A stretch of DNA of 64,000 nucleotides, from positions 1 through 64,000 of the forward strand of contig JADZEY010000090.1 in assembly GCA_020850315.1 (NCBI GenBank), given 5' to 3'. Of this stretch, positions 1 to 8,742 are shown piece by piece. A program made the position numbers and the translations under genes. The notes below the pieces were generated by a model, which was given only the letters and a program-made list of their open reading frames with translations, had not been told where the DNA came from and did not search any database. The stretch comes from Armatimonadota bacterium. GTDB lineage: Bacteria > Bacteroidota > Ignavibacteria > OLB7. How positions within the stretch are numbered: the first letter of the stretch is position 1; each line of letters begins with the position of its first letter.

Positions 1-80
1 CCTTCGAGCAGCAGACGACCGCCTTCAAGCCGACGCTCTTCCTGTTGCCCTTTGCTCAGTTTGCTCGGTTTCCAGTCCAT
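1..80 (-). CDS. IS630-family transposase, N-terminal fragment (cut by window edge)
   Basis: The minus strand from the ATG at 80 reads MDWKPSKLSKGQQEERRLEG and continues off the left edge, so only about 26 codons are visible. This opening, a short basic stretch followed by an 'EERRLEGGRLL' helix that leads into a helix-turn-helix, is typical of the N-terminus of IS630/winged-helix transposases. An AAGGAT run just upstream of the ATG could be the ribosome site. The transposase would cut and rejoin DNA at the element's inverted ends. The call rests on a short segment. The element's outer end should lie between about 81 and 145, but I could not define the terminal repeat. Confidence 0.6.
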   Translation of the reverse strand, partial: MDWKPSKLSKGQQEERRLEGGRLLLE

Positions 81-144
81 ATCCTTAAATTTAACGATAT
101 TTAATCCCTGTTGTTAAGACTCAATAAAAAAACGGATCAACGAA

Positions 145-519
145 TTGCGTGCTGACTATGATCTTCCCCAAATCGCCAAAATATCAGTATGGGGAGATAG
201 CGGAACTGGAAAGGTTATTAACCTGCCACAAAAGCAGAGTATGCCAAAAATTCAACTTCAAGATATTCCGAATGGAACTATTGCGACGTTTGAATACAAC
301 GGCAAAACCTATACTGGCACAATTAACGATGGGCAGATGGCTATTAAACGAAAAGGCGTTTTTAAATCACTTTCGGCGGCCTCCGGTAAAATTACCGGAG
401 CGAGCCGCAACGGATGGAAGGATTGGTCGCTTCTTTTGCCAAACCGCATAACTGATGTCCTTGCTGAAGATTGGCGTGAAAAGCAACTTGCAAAGCAGCT
501 TAAAAAACAACAGAAATAA
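145..519 (+). CDS. RAMA-domain protein, probably a 5'-truncated fragment
   Basis: Residues about 36-100 match the RAMA (restriction enzyme adenine methylase associated) pattern: a 'G-T-x-A-x-F-x-Y-x-G-K-T-Y' strand, a 'GVFKSLSAAS' segment and a closing 'NGWKDW'. RAMA domains are usually C-terminal parts of larger modification or restriction-linked proteins and are thought to read modified DNA. Here the domain stands almost alone. The reading frame opens only at 118 after a stop, the first usable start is a TTG at 145, and a transposase gene lies directly upstream. A remnant of a longer gene cut by the insertion element is therefore likely. The stop codon touches the 66-bp palindrome. Confidence 0.55.
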   Translation: MRADYDLPQIAKISVWGDSGTGKVINLPQKQSMPKIQLQDIPNGTIATFEYNGKTYTGTINDGQMAIKRKGVFKSLSAASGKITGASRNGWKDWSLLLPNRITDVLAEDWREKQLAKQLKKQQK

Positions 520-583
520 TCTCTGTTTGGCACACAGCACGGGCGTTTTATAAAACGCCCGTGCTGTGTGCCAAACAGAGATT
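518..583. terminator. 66-bp perfect palindrome, probable bidirectional terminator
   Basis: The two 33-base arms are exact reverse complements with no loop (centre TTTTATAAAA at about 546-555). The palindrome starts at the stop codon of the RAMA fragment. In RNA it would form a very stable hairpin, but only a short T stretch follows. A perfect palindrome this long is unusual for a plain terminator and could also be an insertion-element end or a protein-binding site. Confidence 0.6.
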
Positions 584-679
584 TTGTTTCTGCGGCTGTT
601 GCTCCCCTTCCAATCATTTTCACCATCTTGCTGTTGTCCTTCCTTCCCTCTCCACTCTCCTATTCTTTCGCTTCTTCCT

Positions 680-2044
680 ATGGCCGATAACTACGAACGC
701 GAGCTGACAACCGACTTGGACGACAAAACCCCCGATAAACCGCGTGGGATGGCTCTCCATAATCGCATCCTGATTGGCCTTGCAATCGGTGTGGCGGCGG
801 GGCTTGCCACCAACGGGATGTTGGGGGATGAACACCCAACTGTTGAGTGGATTATCGCCAATATCACCGACCCCGTTGGCAAGCTGTTTCTGCGGTTGTT
901 GATGATGATTGTGATTCCGCTGGTGTTCAGCTCGCTGGTGGTGGGGGTGGCGGGGGTGGGGAACATCCGCAAGTTGGGGCGCGTGGCGGCCAAGTCGTTT
1001 GCCTACACGATTGCCATCTCCGCAATCTCGGTGGTGATTGGCCTGACGCTGGCAAACACCGTTGAACCAGGGAAAAAAGTTGACCCGGTGGTGGCCGAAA
1101 AAATGCGGGAAAAATTTGGCGGCGATGCTGCCAAACGGGTGGAGACCGCACAGAAAGATGAGTCCGGCAGCGAAGCCCCATTGATGACCGTTGTGAAGAC
1201 GATAGTCCCCATCAACCCGATGATGTCCATGGTAAGCGACCCACCGAATATGCTTCACATGATGTTCTTCGCGCTGGCCATTGGGGTGGCGGCAACGCTC
1301 CTTCCACGGCGTGTTGCGGATCCCTTCATCGGCGCGGTGGATGGGCTGTACCAGATCACCGCAAAGTTGGTTGACTTAATTATGCGGTTTGCCCCCTATG
1401 CCGTTGCCGCGCTGCTGTTCACCAACCTTGCCCGATTTGGAGTTGACTTGATGATTGCGCTTGGGTGGTTTGTGGTGGTGGTGCTGCTGGGATTGTCGCT
1501 GCATATGTTCGGGGTCTATTCCCTTGTCCTGATTTTTCTCTCCAAACTGAACCCGATTGAATTCTTCCGCCGTGTGAAAGTCGTGATCCTGACGGCGTTC
1601 TCAACAAGCAGCAGCAACGCCACGTTGCCAACGGCTATTCGGGTAAGCGAGGAGAATTTACAGGCCCCGCGGGAGATCAGCAGTTTTGTTCTGACGGTAG
1701 GGGCAACCGCCAACCAAAACGGCACTGCACTGTACGAAGGGGTGACGGTGCTCTTCCTTGCGCAGCTTGCCGGGGTGGAGCTAACGCTGGCGCAGCAACT
1801 GATGGTGGTCTATCTGGCAATACTTGGTGGGATTGGGACCGCTGGTGTTCCCTCTGGCTCCATCCCGTTTATCATTGGCGTGCTGGCAACCGTGGGGGTG
1901 GAGCCGACGCTAATCGCGATTATCCTTGGCGTGGATCGTGTGCTGGATATGTGCCGCACCACGCTGAACGTGGTTGGTGATCTGACCGCCGTCACCTACG
2001 TTGCACACTCGGAAGGATATGCGTTGATGAAGCCGCAGGGATAA
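680..2044 (+). CDS. Dicarboxylate/amino acid:cation symporter (DAACS family)
   Basis: This inner-membrane carrier takes up C4-dicarboxylates or glutamate/aspartate driven by Na+ or H+. The 454-residue product has about eight hydrophobic segments. Family marks include 'ITDPVGKLFLRLLMMIVIPLVFSS'-type helix text near residue 60-80, the serine-rich 'FSTSSSNATLP' hairpin, the 'NQNGTALYEG' substrate and cation loop, and 'GIGTAGVPSGS' with 'VDRVLDMCRTTLNVVGD' near the C-terminus. The ATG at 680 is preferred because an upstream in-frame start at 566 lies inside the palindrome and would add 38 atypical residues. The exact substrate cannot be told from sequence alone. Confidence 0.9.
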   Translation: MADNYERELTTDLDDKTPDKPRGMALHNRILIGLAIGVAAGLATNGMLGDEHPTVEWIIANITDPVGKLFLRLLMMIVIPLVFSSLVVGVAGVGNIRKLGRVAAKSFAYTIAISAISVVIGLTLANTVEPGKKVDPVVAEKMREKFGGDAAKRVETAQKDESGSEAPLMTVVKTIVPINPMMSMVSDPPNMLHMMFFALAIGVAATLLPRRVADPFIGAVDGLYQITAKLVDLIMRFAPYAVAALLFTNLARFGVDLMIALGWFVVVVLLGLSLHMFGVYSLVLIFLSKLNPIEFFRRVKVVILTAFSTSSSNATLPTAIRVSEENLQAPREISSFVLTVGATANQNGTALYEGVTVLFLAQLAGVELTLAQQLMVVYLAILGGIGTAGVPSGSIPFIIGVLATVGVEPTLIAIILGVDRVLDMCRTTLNVVGDLTAVTYVAHSEGYALMKPQG

Positions 2045-2055
2045 GCCGCTTGGGG

Positions 2056-2889
2056 CTATCCCCGCGCTGTGTTCCGTATCACCTCTTCGATAATCGTTGT
2101 CATTTTCGGTTCGGCAGCGTTGGCGGCGGCAATGATTTCGGCGATGTTGGCCGGGGCAAGGTTATCGGGGAAGCATTCATCGGTGACGATGGAGATGCCG
2201 AACACCTCCATCCCCAAGTGGCGTGCGGCAATCACTTCCGGGACGGTGCTCATCCCCACAACGTCGGCACCAATCGTCCGCAGAAATCGGTACTCGGCAC
2301 GGGTCTCCAGGTTTGGCCCCGGGACAGCAACATAGACCCCTTTCTGCAGTTTGATTTTTTCCTGCAACGCAACCTCTTCGGCAATGGAAATCAGCCTGTG
2401 GCTGTACGGTTCGGACATATCGGGGAAACGCGGGCCAAGCGTGTCGTCGTTCGGGCCAATCAACGGATTATCGCCAAGCAGGTTGATGTGATCCTCCATA
2501 ATCATCAGGTCGCCACGGCGATAGTTCGGGTTCATTCCGCCGCACGCGTTCGAGACGAAGAGCATCGTGGCACCCAACGCGCCCATCACCCGAACCGGGA
2601 AGACAATCTGGCGCATGGTGTAGCCTTCGTAGTAGTGGAACCGCCCCTGCATTGCCACCACGTCGCGCCCCCCCAACCGCCCCAGAATCAACCGCCCGTG
2701 GTGCGATTCCACGGTGGAGATGGGAAAGTGGGGGATGTCGTCGTACTCAATCTTCGCCACGGCTTGGATCTGTTCGGCCAATCGGCCCAGCCCAGTCCCC
2801 AGAATAATCCCGACCGATGGCTGAAACGGGCCGCCAGTTTTTTCCTGGATTGCGGTAACTGCTTGGGCTATCTGCTCACGAAGGGTCAT
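2056..2889 (-). CDS. punA: Purine-nucleoside phosphorylase
   Basis: This trimeric-type enzyme phosphorolyses inosine and guanosine to free base and ribose-1-phosphate for purine salvage. The motifs are in order: 'GTGLGRLAEQI' near the N-terminus, 'SHHGRLILGRLGG', 'MQGRFHYYEGY', 'SNACGGMNP', 'NPLIGPND', 'GPNLETRAEYR' and 'GADVVGMSTVPEVIAARH'. From the ATG at 2889 the product is 277 residues, the usual family length. In-frame ATG 2967 and GTG 2973 would add 26-28 Gln-rich residues with no family counterpart, although a GAGAG run precedes them. The gene is convergent with the symporter gene, with an 11-bp gap. Confidence 0.93.
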   Translation of the reverse strand: MTLREQIAQAVTAIQEKTGGPFQPSVGIILGTGLGRLAEQIQAVAKIEYDDIPHFPISTVESHHGRLILGRLGGRDVVAMQGRFHYYEGYTMRQIVFPVRVMGALGATMLFVSNACGGMNPNYRRGDLMIMEDHINLLGDNPLIGPNDDTLGPRFPDMSEPYSHRLISIAEEVALQEKIKLQKGVYVAVPGPNLETRAEYRFLRTIGADVVGMSTVPEVIAARHLGMEVFGISIVTDECFPDNLAPANIAEIIAAANAAEPKMTTIIEEVIRNTARG

Positions 2890-3019
2890 TGGTGTTGAAG
2901 CGGTTTGTTGTTGCTGGTTATGCTGTTGTGCCGATTGCAGCACCATTCGCATGATGGAGGGGATCATACTCACTCTCTGGATAGTACGCTGTGGATTGTG
3001 AAATGGAGAGAACGCTCAC

Positions 3020-3090
3020 ATTCGCCGAACCCAGTGGCGAATATAACGCCCGAACCACAAGCACGCCGCCAGTGGCGTTGGGTGTGCTGG
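3020..3090 (-). terminator. Pair of small hairpins after the yitT-like gene
   Basis: Two short stems, ATTCGCC/GGCGAAT at 3020-3042 and ACGCC/GGCGT at about 3063-3078, both carry CCAGTGGCG in or beside the loop. They lie just past the stop of the minus-strand gene. There is no T-run, so termination by this pair is only a guess. Confidence 0.25.
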
Positions 3091-3975
3091 TTAGTGCAAC
3101 GGCCGTTTTTTAATCATCCCCCCTTTTGTGTCGTTGATGCTGTGTTGAATCACAAAGGCATCGGGGTCAATCAAATCAATCTCCTGTTGCAGCTTCGACA
3201 ACTCCAACCGCGTCACCACCGTGAACACAATGTCAATCTCCTTTTGTGTGTCCCCCCGCTTGCCATATCCCCCCGCGCCACGGTACATCGTCACGCCGCG
3301 CCCAACCTTCTCAATAATTGCAACCCGGATTGGGTCGCTATAGTGGTGCGAGATGATGGTCACGCCAACATATTCCTCGATACCTTCAATGATAAAATCC
3401 ACAGTACGGGAGGCCGAAAGGTAGGTGAGCATGGCGTAGAACGCCGTCTCGATGGTCAGCAGCAGCGCGGCGGTGCTGAAGATCAGGACGTTCAGCAGGA
3501 AGATCACATCGCCGATGGTCATGCTGGTGTTGCGGCTGATAAACAGTGCCAGCACTTCGGTTCCATCAATCACCGCGCCGCCACGCATCGAAAGACCAAT
3601 GCCGCACCCCAAGAAGAACCCGCCAAAAACCGCAATCAGCAATTTATCGGTGGTGGCCACGGGGTAGGGGATCAGCAACAAACAGAGCGACAACCCAGCG
3701 ATTGCCAGCGCGGTCTTGATAGCAAAGTTGCGGCCAACTTGGAAGTAGCCCATCGCAATAAAGGGGGCGTTCACCACACAGATCAGCAGGGCGATATCCC
3801 AGCCGGTCAGCTTGTTCAACAGCAGTGAGATACCGGTGACACCGCCATCCAAAAATTCGCTTGGCAGCAAAAAGCCCTTTAACCCCAATCCAGCACTAAG
3901 CACCCCAAGCGTGATAAAAATCCCGCTCCGTACCATCTGCCCAATGCGTGGTTGGATTCTGAGAAGCTGGTTCAT
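3091..3975 (-). CDS. YitT family membrane protein (DUF161 + DUF2179)
   Basis: Inner-membrane protein of unknown function. The 294-residue product has about five to six hydrophobic segments in the first two thirds, including the family-typical 'LGVLSAGLGLKGFLLPSEFLDGGVTG' region and 'GCGIGLSMRGGAVIDGTEVLAL'. A soluble C-terminal domain of the DUF2179 type follows (about 205-285; 'SASRTVDFIIEG', 'GRGVTMYRGAGGYGK', 'VVTRLELSKLQQEI'). The ATG at 3975 is chosen because homology starts soon after it. An upstream in-frame start at 4056 would add 27 low-quality residues. No partner genes hint at a substrate. Confidence 0.88.
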   Translation of the reverse strand: MNQLLRIQPRIGQMVRSGIFITLGVLSAGLGLKGFLLPSEFLDGGVTGISLLLNKLTGWDIALLICVVNAPFIAMGYFQVGRNFAIKTALAIAGLSLCLLLIPYPVATTDKLLIAVFGGFFLGCGIGLSMRGGAVIDGTEVLALFISRNTSMTIGDVIFLLNVLIFSTAALLLTIETAFYAMLTYLSASRTVDFIIEGIEEYVGVTIISHHYSDPIRVAIIEKVGRGVTMYRGAGGYGKRGDTQKEIDIVFTVVTRLELSKLQQEIDLIDPDAFVIQHSINDTKGGMIKKRPLH

Positions 3976-4168
3976 AGAGTTCAAGTCAGAGGATATGATG
4001 TGAGTTGAAGGAAGAGATGTTTGCCAGAAGATGGGAATTTTCTCCGGTTTCTCCACCCTTATTTTCCCGATCTGTTACCGTAATTTCCACTACTGGATCA
4101 CACATATCACAGTACCGACTGGCACACTTCTGCCTGCCAGCCACTATGAAGCATCAGAAACGCGTTCC

Positions 4169-6532
4169 ATGAATACCAAACACAGCATCATTATTGCCCT
4201 TGCTTTGCTGGCAAGCGTGGCAGCCGCAACCGCCCAGAAACTCCCGATGGAGATACGCCGCAGCAACGACGGGCGAATGCTTATTACCGGCACCCAGCCC
4301 AACAGCGGATTGTACGACCAATCGCTGATCCGCACAGTGCACCTAACCTTTGCGCAACCCAACTACTGGCAGCTGCTGCAACAGAATTATCAAGCTGAGA
4401 TTGAGATTCCGGCGACGATGGTGGTGGATGGAGTAACCTACGATAGCGTTGGCATCCGCTTCCGTGGGCAGACATCGTATATGCAGATCCAAAGCTCCCA
4501 GAAAAAATCCTTCAACGTCTCCGTTGATTTCGTCCACGACGATCAGCGCTTGATGGGGTACAAAAGCCTGAACTTTCTGAACTGTTTCGATGATCCTTCC
4601 TTCATGCGGGAAGTGTTCTTTCAACACCAAATTAGGCGGCATATCCCGGCGGCAAAATCGGCCTATATCCACCTGTATATCAATGGCGAGGATTGGGGGC
4701 TGTACCCCAACGTCCAGCAGCTGAACAAGGATTTCTACAAGGAATGGTTCCTCAGCAACGATGGCACCAACTGGCGGGCCGATGTCCCCGACAGCCTATC
4801 CACCGGCGGACCTGGAATGGGGGGCGGGGGAGGAGCAAAATGGGGCGATGGAACCGCCGGGCTGAACTATCTGGGAGCCGACACCGCGCTGTACCAGAAA
4901 TACTACACCCTGAAAAGCACCGACCGCGAACGCCCCTGGGATGATTTAGTAAACGCCTGCCAAGTGCTGAACCAAACCCCATTGGACTCGCTTCCCAACG
5001 CGCTGCCAGCGGTGATGGATGTTGACCGTGCGCTCTGGTTCATCGCCAGCGAGCTTCTGTTCTCCGACGACGACGGCTACGTCAACAAAGGGAAGATGGA
5101 CTACTACCTCTACTGGGAAGCAGAGACCGGGCGAATCACCCCCATTGAGTACGATGCCAACAGCGTGATGAAACGGAGAAACCAAAACTGGAGCCCCTTC
5201 TTCCACGAAACGAACGTGAACTATCCGTTGCTGAATCGGGTGCTTGCCGTGCCGCAGTATCGCCAGCGGTATCTGGCCCACATGCGGACGCTGGTTGCCG
5301 AACTGCTGGACACCGCAACGGCGCACGCCACATTGCAGAACTACTACGCAATGATTGATTCAATAGTCCAGAAAGACCCCAAAAAGCTGTACCCCTACCA
5401 ACGCTTCACCACCGAGATGGACACGCTGAAGGCTTTTATCCAGCAACGGAGAAGCTACCTTCTGAGCAACACCGAAATTGCCCAAACGGCTCCAACAATA
5501 GCCGCCGTGCAGTACGTTGTTGGCGAGCAATCTTGGGCCCCACCAGCAGCCGATCAACCGGCCGTGGTGAAGGCTTCGGCAAGCCACCCGCAAGGGATGA
5601 AGGGGATGAACCTTTACTACGCCACAGGGATTGTGGGGAATTTCACCAAAGTGGAAATGGGGGACGACGGCCAGCATGGTGATGAAGCCGCGAACGACGG
5701 AATCTACGCCGCCGAAATCCCCGGCCAAGCCGCCGGAACATGGATCCGATTCTACGTGGAAGCGGTGGCCAACAACACACCGGGAACCGTAAGCTACGCC
5801 CCGCCCGGTGCCGAGCATGATGTGTACACCTACACCGTCGCCACCGAACCAGCATCGAACACCTCGGCCGTGATTAACGAGGTCATGGCCTCCAACTCCA
5901 AAACGGTTGCTGACGATGCAGGGGAATATGAGGATTGGATTGAGCTGTTCAACACAGCATCCGAACCGGTGAATTTGGCAGGGTATCACCTAACCGACGA
6001 CCCCGCGAAAATGGACAAATGGACCTTCCCGGAAGGGGCGGTGCTTCCGGCCAACGGATACTACATCATCTGGGCCGATGAAGATCAGGAGCAAGGGGCC
6101 AACCACTGCAATTTCAAACTATCAGCCTCGGCCGAGCAACTGCTGCTGACCGATGCAGCAATGGCCATTGTTGACTCAGTCAGTTGGGGCCAACAAACAG
6201 CTGATATGAGCTTTGCCCGCAAGCCAAACGGCACTGGAAGTTTTGTGATCCAGCCGTCAACATTCAACGGCACAAACGATGCTGGCGTATCGGGTGTGGG
6301 CCAGCAAACAGCAGCAACAACCGTTCGTGTGTTCCCGAACCCAGCGCACCAACGGCTGCGGGTGATGTTGGGTACGATTGGAACCGAAACAGTGGTCATC
6401 ACCAATGCCTTGGGTCAACGGATGTTCCAGGGGGCAATCACCGCTGGGATTGACCTTGACGTGTCGGGTTGGGCAGCCGGGATATACTTCGTGCAGTGTG
6501 GCGGGGCGCAGCTGAAGGTTGCTGTGCAGTAG
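4169..6532 (+). CDS. Secreted CotH-kinase / lamin-tail-domain protein with T9SS sorting domain
   Basis: Predicted exported protein of 787 residues. A signal peptide (MNTKHSIIIALALLASVAAA, cut after 'TAQ') is followed by a CotH-type atypical kinase domain with 'FRGQTSY', 'KKSFNVSVDF', 'LYINGEDWGLYPNVQ' and a later 'YDANSV' carrying the metal-binding Asp. A beta-sandwich region of about 100 residues comes next ('AAGTWIRFYVEAVANNT'). A lamin-tail domain follows ('SAVINEVMASN', 'DWIELFNTA', 'LAGYHLTDDP'), and then a C-terminal T9SS domain starting 'VRVFPNPAHQRLRV'. The start at 4169 is fixed by the signal peptide. Known CotH proteins phosphorylate spore coat proteins; in this setting a cell-surface or extracellular role is inferred. 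Confidence 0.87.
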   Translation: MNTKHSIIIALALLASVAAATAQKLPMEIRRSNDGRMLITGTQPNSGLYDQSLIRTVHLTFAQPNYWQLLQQNYQAEIEIPATMVVDGVTYDSVGIRFRGQTSYMQIQSSQKKSFNVSVDFVHDDQRLMGYKSLNFLNCFDDPSFMREVFFQHQIRRHIPAAKSAYIHLYINGEDWGLYPNVQQLNKDFYKEWFLSNDGTNWRADVPDSLSTGGPGMGGGGGAKWGDGTAGLNYLGADTALYQKYYTLKSTDRERPWDDLVNACQVLNQTPLDSLPNALPAVMDVDRALWFIASELLFSDDDGYVNKGKMDYYLYWEAETGRITPIEYDANSVMKRRNQNWSPFFHETNVNYPLLNRVLAVPQYRQRYLAHMRTLVAELLDTATAHATLQNYYAMIDSIVQKDPKKLYPYQRFTTEMDTLKAFIQQRRSYLLSNTEIAQTAPTIAAVQYVVGEQSWAPPAADQPAVVKASASHPQGMKGMNLYYATGIVGNFTKVEMGDDGQHGDEAANDGIYAAEIPGQAAGTWIRFYVEAVANNTPGTVSYAPPGAEHDVYTYTVATEPASNTSAVINEVMASNSKTVADDAGEYEDWIELFNTASEPVNLAGYHLTDDPAKMDKWTFPEGAVLPANGYYIIWADEDQEQGANHCNFKLSASAEQLLLTDAAMAIVDSVSWGQQTADMSFARKPNGTGSFVIQPSTFNGTNDAGVSGVGQQTAATTVRVFPNPAHQRLRVMLGTIGTETVVITNALGQRMFQGAITAGIDLDVSGWAAGIYFVQCGGAQLKVAVQ

Positions 6533-6556
6533 GTATCGCGGCAGGGTTCTGAAAAC

Positions 6557-6606
6557 ACAACGGCAGGGGGCATTGGCGATAACCGTCCAATACCCCCTGC
6601 TGTTGT
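6557..6606. terminator. Bidirectional terminator between convergent genes
   Basis: A stem of about 20 pairs (arms 6557-6576 and 6587-6606, with two G-U type mismatches) around a 10-base loop sits between the stop codons of the CotH-type gene and the uvrD-type gene. GTTTG follows on the + side, with A-rich sequence at the opposite end. Confidence 0.7.
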
Positions 6607-6621
6607 TTGATCCCCCCCCCT

Positions 6622-8670
6622 CTACTCCTGGCTCACCACCCACTTCTCGGCAATTTCTTCCGGAATATCGGCGATGAAACGGGAGGGTTTGGAAAGCACC
6701 ATCCCACTTTCGCGGTCGAAAATGTTGATGGGATAGGTGATGATTAAACGATCCTTGGCGCGTGTGGTGGCAACGTACATCAGCCGCCGCTCCTCCTCCA
6801 TCTGATCCAAACTTCCGGCGGCCCACGTGCTGGGGAATCGCCCGTCCAATGCCCAGATCACAAACACGGTGTTCCACTCCAACCCCTTTGCCGAGTGGAT
6901 AGTGGAAAGAATCAACTGCTCATCTTCCTTCCCATCTTCAATCCCTGTCACCGATTCGGTTGGTGGCTCAAGTGCCATGTCGGCAAGGAAGGAGTTCAGC
7001 GAACGATACCGCCCGGCAATCTCGCTGAACATCTCCAAATCTTTTTCCCGCTTGATGTAGTCGTCGTACTTGCCCCGCATGATCGGCTTGTAGTAGCGGA
7101 TAAGCTGATCCACCTTTTCCGGAACCGACATCTTCTCCGGCAGCAGCGTCAGCAGCATATCGAACAGCTCACCCACGGCAGCGTTCCCGATCTTCCGTGC
7201 GGATTCGGCACCCTGGCGGGTGATCTCCAATCGCCCGTCGGCTATCTCATCCACAACACGTTGCGCGGTTCGCGGGCCAACCCCTTCCAACAGCAGCAGG
7301 ATACGGTTCCAGCTGACAACATCGCGGGGATTATGCACCACCCGCAAGTGTGCAATCAGGTCCTTCACGTGCGCCGTCTCGATGAACTTGAATCCCCCCA
7401 TCTTCACGTAGGGGATGTTCGCTTTGGTCAACTCAATCTCCAGATCGAACGAAAGGAAGCTGCTGCGGAACAGCACAGCGATCTCGTTCAACTCCACCCC
7501 TTGCTCCCGTAGCTCCAAAATCTGCTGCACGATGAACTCCGATTGCAAGTGTTCATCAGCCGTGGAAACCACCATCGGCAACGCCCCCCCGGGGCGGCGG
7601 GTGTACAGATGTTTCTCGTACTTCTCAATCGCATGGCTAAGCACCTCGTTGGTGAAATTGAGGATTGGCTGGACCGAGCGGTAGTTCTCCTCAAGGGTGA
7701 TAACGGTGGTTCCCGGGAAGCCACGGGGGAAGTCCATGATGTTGCGGAAGTTGGCCCCGCGAAAGCTGTAGATGGATTGCGAGTCGTCGCCAACCACCAT
7801 CACATTCTGGTGGCGTTCGGCAAGCAGCCGCACCACTTCATGCTGAAGTTTGTTGGTGTCCTGATACTCATCCACCATGATGTAGCGGTGGGTTTCCCCA
7901 AGCCGCTCGCGAAGCTCGGGATGTTTCTGCAGCAGCAATGCCATGTTCACCAGAAGGTCGTCGTAATCCATCAGGTTGTGCATCCGCTTGTACTCCTGGT
8001 AGCTCCGCGCCAGCTTCTCAATCTCCTCAACATCGCGGCGGTACTGCGGGTAGTCCTCCTCGATAATCTCGCGGATTGGGGTCATGCGGTTGATCGAGGC
8101 GGAGATCATGCTGGCAAGGGTTTGCTTGCGCGGGAACCGGCGGCCTTTGGTGTCGAACCCCATCCGGGCGCGAAGCAGGTTCATCACATCCTCGCAATCG
8201 CCTTGATCCAGAATGGTGAAGGTGCTTTGGTAGTTCAGCAGCTGCGCGTACTTGCGAAGCGTCAGATTAGCGAAGGAGTGGAAAGTCCCGCCGTTCACCT
8301 GCTCGGCACGGGAACCAACCAACGCCGCAGCACGCCGCAGCATCTCCTGCGCCGATTTGCGGGTGAAGGTCAGAAGCAAAATCTGCTCCGGTTTTATCCC
8401 CATCTCAATCAGCCGCGCCACCCGATAGACCAGTGTGCGGGTTTTTCCGGTTCCGGCCCCGGCAATCACCAGCACTGGCCCTTCGGTTTGCTCCACCGCG
8501 GCCAACTGCGTTGCGTTCAGCTCATCGGCGTAGCGGATGCGGAAGTGTGGGGTGGCCTCCGCATCGGCTTTTCGGCGCAGCACAAAGGTTTTCCGTGCCG
8601 GGGCTTGTTCGGGCTGTTCCGGTTTGGTCAGATCGGTAGATGGAGTATCGGGAGGTTGGTTGTTGATCAT
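6622..8670 (-). CDS. UvrD/PcrA-type superfamily 1 ATP-dependent DNA helicase
   Basis: A 3'-5' DNA helicase acting in repair and in removing blocks from DNA. The 682-residue product shows motif Q/I 'LNATQLAAVEQ' and 'AGAGTGKTRTLVYRV' (Walker A), 'TFTRKSAQEMLRRA', 'MVDEYQDTNKLQ' (Walker B), 'VVGDDSQSIYSFRGA', 'LEENYRS', 'STIHSAKGLEWNTVFV' and 'EERRLMYVATTRAKDRL'. The first 45 or so residues are a Pro/Glu-rich leader lacking homology. The start is ATG 8670; the frame continues to 8727, but those residues look non-coding. The gene may be transcribed with the upstream DUF488 gene, 73 bp away. UvrD and PcrA cannot be separated here because the C-terminus is short. Confidence 0.93.
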   Translation of the reverse strand: MINNQPPDTPSTDLTKPEQPEQAPARKTFVLRRKADAEATPHFRIRYADELNATQLAAVEQTEGPVLVIAGAGTGKTRTLVYRVARLIEMGIKPEQILLLTFTRKSAQEMLRRAAALVGSRAEQVNGGTFHSFANLTLRKYAQLLNYQSTFTILDQGDCEDVMNLLRARMGFDTKGRRFPRKQTLASMISASINRMTPIREIIEEDYPQYRRDVEEIEKLARSYQEYKRMHNLMDYDDLLVNMALLLQKHPELRERLGETHRYIMVDEYQDTNKLQHEVVRLLAERHQNVMVVGDDSQSIYSFRGANFRNIMDFPRGFPGTTVITLEENYRSVQPILNFTNEVLSHAIEKYEKHLYTRRPGGALPMVVSTADEHLQSEFIVQQILELREQGVELNEIAVLFRSSFLSFDLEIELTKANIPYVKMGGFKFIETAHVKDLIAHLRVVHNPRDVVSWNRILLLLEGVGPRTAQRVVDEIADGRLEITRQGAESARKIGNAAVGELFDMLLTLLPEKMSVPEKVDQLIRYYKPIMRGKYDDYIKREKDLEMFSEIAGRYRSLNSFLADMALEPPTESVTGIEDGKEDEQLILSTIHSAKGLEWNTVFVIWALDGRFPSTWAAGSLDQMEEERRLMYVATTRAKDRLIITYPINIFDRESGMVLSKPSRFIADIPEEIAEKWVVSQE

Positions 8671-8742
8671 CAATCGGGTATCTGTTACGTCACGGTTGCG
8701 GATTGGTGTTGGCCTGCAAGCCGGCACGCCAATATGCGGGAA

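Noticed and set aside
2050..2898. Open frame of 282 codons opposite purine nucleoside phosphorylase
   Set aside because: Antisense shadow of a well-conserved gene.
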